Part shown: positions 5,934-8,047 of the stretch, piece by piece | Numbering within the stretch: position 1 is the first letter of the stretch | Layout of the letters: every line of letters begins with the position of its first letter | DNA from: Pseudomonadota bacterium | GTDB taxonomy: Bacteria > Verrucomicrobiota > Verrucomicrobiia > Chthoniobacterales > UBA6821 | Direction of reading: 5' to 3' | DNA length: 8,047 nucleotides | Assembly: GCA_009928265.1 (NCBI GenBank) | Contig: RFPR01000015.1 | Span: 1-8,047 of the forward strand | Notes under the pieces: model-generated | What the model saw: only the letters and a program-made list of their open reading frames with translations | Told to the model about the DNA's origin: nothing | The model's database searches: none | Position numbers and translations under genes: made by a program

Positions 5934-6939
5934 AAAGAGCGGAGGCGAGCTTCCGCAGGACTTTGGGACCTTCGTAGATTAAGGAGGTATAGATCTGCAG
6001 GAGATCGGCTCCTGATTCGAAACGCTCCTTGGCGCTTTCTGTATCGCCGATCCCGCCGCAGGCAATGACCGGGAGATTCGTGTGCTGGCGGATGGTGCGC
6101 AGTGCCCCCAGAGAGCGGGCGCGCACCGGAACTCCGCTCAGTCCCCCGGTCTGGTCTTGACCTGCCGGTATTGAGGAATGATCGAGCGTCGTGTTCGTGG
6201 CGATGATCCCGGCGAGTTTCTCCTGCTCAGCAAGCCTGACAATGGCCACAAGATCCTCCTCCGCTAGATCAGGAGCCACCTTCACAAACAGGGGCCTCGT
6301 TGAGGAGCCCTCCCAGTCACGCAGAGTGCGGATGATTTTGCCCAATGCCTCGGTGGATTGGAGGTCGCGGAGGCCGGGGGTATTGGGGGAGCTGACATTG
6401 ATGACCACATAATCACCTAGGCAATGGAACCTCTTGTAAGAGAGGAGGTAATCATTGTGGGCATCCTCGGAAGGAGTGACCTTGGACTTGCCGATATTGA
6501 TACCGACCGGGATGCCCGGCCAGCGACCAGCAGCATGGAGTCCCTCGAGGCGCGCGGCCACGGCTTCGCATCCTTCGTTGTTGAATCCGAAGCGGTTGAT
6601 CAGCGCCTGCTGCTGGGGATAGCGGAAGAGTCGGGGTTTCGGGTTGCCGGGCTGGGGAAGGGCCGTGACCGTCCCGATTTCGGCGAATCCAAACCCAAGC
6701 GCCTCCCAGGCCGGGAGAGCCAGAGCATTTTTGTCCATCCCTGCAGCGAGACCGACGGGGTTAGAGAAGCTGATGCCAGCAACCGTGCGCGGGCTGGAAG
6801 AAACAGGTGTTCCTGACGTCAGTCTGATCAGTCCCGGCCACTGCGATCCAGCCTCCAGCATCGCCAACACGGCGTCATGCGCCTCCTCGGGATCGAGGGC
6901 GAAGAAGATCGGGCGAAGCAGTCGCGTGTAAACGTCCAT
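5932..6939 (-). CDS. pyrD: Dihydroorotate dehydrogenase (quinone), class 2
   Basis: Oxidises dihydroorotate to orotate in pyrimidine synthesis, passing electrons through FMN to the membrane quinone pool. The 335-residue length and N-terminal extension fit the membrane-associated class 2 enzyme: an amphipathic N-terminal helix region (MDVYTRLLRPIFFALDPEEAH) precedes the barrel. Motifs seen: NPVGLAAGMDKN (60-71), GFGFAEIGTVTALPQPGNPKPR (a conserved stretch at 82-103), INRFGFNNEG (114-123), GINIGKSK (146-153), NVSSPNTPGLRDLQ (181-194, with S184 at the class 2 catalytic serine and N186 as its neighbour), KVAPDL (220-225), IATNTT (246-251) and VIACGGIGD (291-299). The gene starts 2 bp after the mnmE stop, implying translational coupling; a weak GGAAAA lies upstream. 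Because the acceptor is a quinone, the following mqnD is a metabolically sensible neighbour. Confidence 0.97.
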   Translation of the reverse strand: MDVYTRLLRPIFFALDPEEAHDAVLAMLEAGSQWPGLIRLTSGTPVSSSPRTVAGISFSNPVGLAAGMDKNALALPAWEALGFGFAEIGTVTALPQPGNPKPRLFRYPQQQALINRFGFNNEGCEAVAARLEGLHAAGRWPGIPVGINIGKSKVTPSEDAHNDYLLSYKRFHCLGDYVVINVSSPNTPGLRDLQSTEALGKIIRTLRDWEGSSTRPLFVKVAPDLAEEDLVAIVRLAEQEKLAGIIATNTTLDHSSIPAGQDQTGGLSGVPVRARSLGALRTIRQHTNLPVIACGGIGDTESAKERFESGADLLQIYTSLIYEGPKVLRKLASAL

Positions 6940-6941
6940 GG

Positions 6942-8028
6942 TTATTTTCCAATACAGAAGCTGGAGAAGATTTTGCCGAGGATTTCTTCCGTCCCGGCTT
7001 CCCCGACGATTTCGCCGACATCCCCGAGGGCCGAACGGAGTTCGACGGCCACGAGCTCCGGCGGTTCTCCCGATTCGAGCAGGGAGATCGCAGCACCGAG
7101 ATGTCCCTTCGCCTTGAGAAGGCAGTCTCGGTGGCGAGTGTTGATGGCTGTGACATCGGGAGCAGCTTCGCCAAGCGCGGAGGATCGCCCCGTCGCCTTT
7201 GCAAGGATGGCCTGCACCAAGTTCTCGATCCCCTCGCCGCTTCGGCAGGAAATCTGAATTCCAGCCGGCAACGCATCGCGGTCAGCAACGAGATCGACCT
7301 TGTTCAGAACCAGCAGTTCATCGGCAAAAAGCGATGCCGGCGAAAGATGTTCCGCCGCATCGACCAGGTGGATCCTCAGGTCCGCGGCTTCAGCTGCCCG
7401 ACGAGCCCTCTCGACACCTTCGCGCTCCACGGGATCCTCTGTCTCGCGCAGTCCCGCCGTGTCGATCACTCGGAAGGGATAACCTCCAAGGCTCGCGCGC
7501 TCCTCAATCGTGTCGCGAGTCGTTCCTGCCGTCTCGCTGACGATGGCACGCTCCATCCCGAGTAGCCGGTTGAGCAGGCTCGACTTGCCCGCATTAGGAG
7601 CGCCGCAGAGGGCGAGGGTGATTCCCTCGCGCAGGAGGCGTCCCTCGTTGGCAGTGGCTAGCAGGCCGTCAAGATGCCCGCGGATCGATTCCATTCTTTG
7701 ACGCAGAACTTCGCCGCTTTCCGGATCAATTCCCTCCTCGGGAAAATCGATAAACGCCTCGAGGTGTGCCACGGTTTCGAGAAGCCGTGCGCGCAGGGCA
7801 TGGATCTCCGAGCCGAGACGCCCTTCGAGTTGCCCGGAGGCAGCTTTCGCCGCGCGATCGGTCTGGGCGTTGATCAGATCCATGACCGCTTCGGCCTGGG
7901 TCAGATCAAGCTTCCCGTTATGGAAGGCACGTTCGGTAAACTCACCCGGCCGCGCCATCCTCGCACCGGCAGCCAGCACCGCCGCGAGCACCCGCGAGGC
8001 CACGACAGGTCCGCCATGACCGCTAATC
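6942..8028 (-). CDS. mnmE: tRNA uridine-5-carboxymethylaminomethyl modification GTPase MnmE, N-terminally truncated by contig end
   Basis: GTPase that with MnmG modifies U34 of certain tRNAs. The genuine part begins at ISGHGGPVV (8027 downward) and has 361 residues; compared with E. coli MnmE (454 residues, GHGG at 83-86) about 80 N-terminal residues, most of the formyl-tetrahydrofolate-binding domain, are missing. Counting from that Ile: ARPGEFTERAFHNGKLDL (25-42), the helical domain, then the G domain with G1 GAPNAGKSS (142-150), G2 TAGTTRD (166-172), G3 DTAGLR (189-194) and G4 NKVD (242-245). It ends in the invariant EEILGKIFSSFCIGK, whose Cys modulates activity in the family. The frame continues artificially to an ATG at 8045 inside adapter sequence (MCIRDR); that start is rejected. 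First gene visible of the downstream operon; pyrD follows after 2 bp. Confidence 0.97.
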
Positions 8029-8047
8029 CTGTCTCTTATACACATCT
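8029..8047. other. Residual Tn5 mosaic-end / Nextera sequencing adapter (artefact)
   Basis: The final 19 bases are CTGTCTCTTATACACATCT, the exact complement of the Tn5 mosaic end AGATGTGTATAAGAGACAG used in transposase-based library kits. It sits flush with the contig end and interrupts a conserved gene at a point where MnmE should continue, so it is untrimmed adapter and not a genomic transposon end. Confidence 0.97.

Noticed and set aside
8029..8047. A real Tn5/IS50 transposon end or a complete MnmE starting at 8045
   Set aside because: The 19 bases are the engineered mosaic end used in library kits, sit exactly at the contig end, and replace conserved MnmE sequence; adapter residue is the simpler explanation.
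1..8047. CRISPR arrays, tRNA/rRNA genes, insertion sequences, phage or defence genes
   Set aside because: No spaced repeat array, cloverleaf, transposase or defence-type motif was seen on either strand; the window is almost fully explained by housekeeping and uptake genes.

Overview
The window is the end of an assembled contig from a high-GC Gram-negative bacterium, most likely a member of the Verrucomicrobiota (Spartobacteria/Chthoniobacterales-like). This rests on the outer-membrane receptor/TonB pair, the cytosolic menaquinone (futalosine) pathway enzyme MqnD with a GHSPDPDDAF-type N-terminus, and the general look of the proteins. The placement is an inference from remembered family sequences and was not searched.

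Layout. Positions 1-641 (minus strand) hold the first 213 codons of a FecA-like TonB-dependent receptor that runs off the left edge. A 104-bp divergent region (642-745) separates it from a plus-strand tonB (746-1396). This region carries two copies of a 20-bp repeat, each lying between the -35-like and -10-like hexamers of one of the two divergent promoters. It looks like a repressor-controlled, possibly Fur-type, metal-uptake control region.

tonB converges, with a 10-bp gap, on a tight minus-strand gene cluster read in the order mnmE - pyrD - mqnD - purD - CPBP protease - nadE (8028 down to 1407). The intergenic gaps are 2, 39, 10, 5 and 10 bp, so it is probably one operon. It joins tRNA wobble modification (MnmE), pyrimidine synthesis (PyrD), menaquinone synthesis (MqnD), purine synthesis (PurD), an intramembrane protease of unknown substrate, and NAD+ synthesis (NadE). 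PyrD of this class passes electrons to a membrane quinone, so the adjacent mqnD plausibly belongs to the route supplying that acceptor. The only sizeable gap, between pyrD and mqnD, is filled by a small heptad repeat.

The last 19 bases (8029-8047) are exactly the Tn5 mosaic-end/Nextera adapter sequence. They are library-preparation residue, not genome. They give the truncated mnmE a false N-terminus reading MCIRDR; about 80 genuine N-terminal residues of MnmE are missing beyond the contig edge.

I see no mobile element, CRISPR array, RNA gene or convincing novel system. The points most worth a second look are the divergent control region, the adapter artefact, and the unusual company kept by mqnD.
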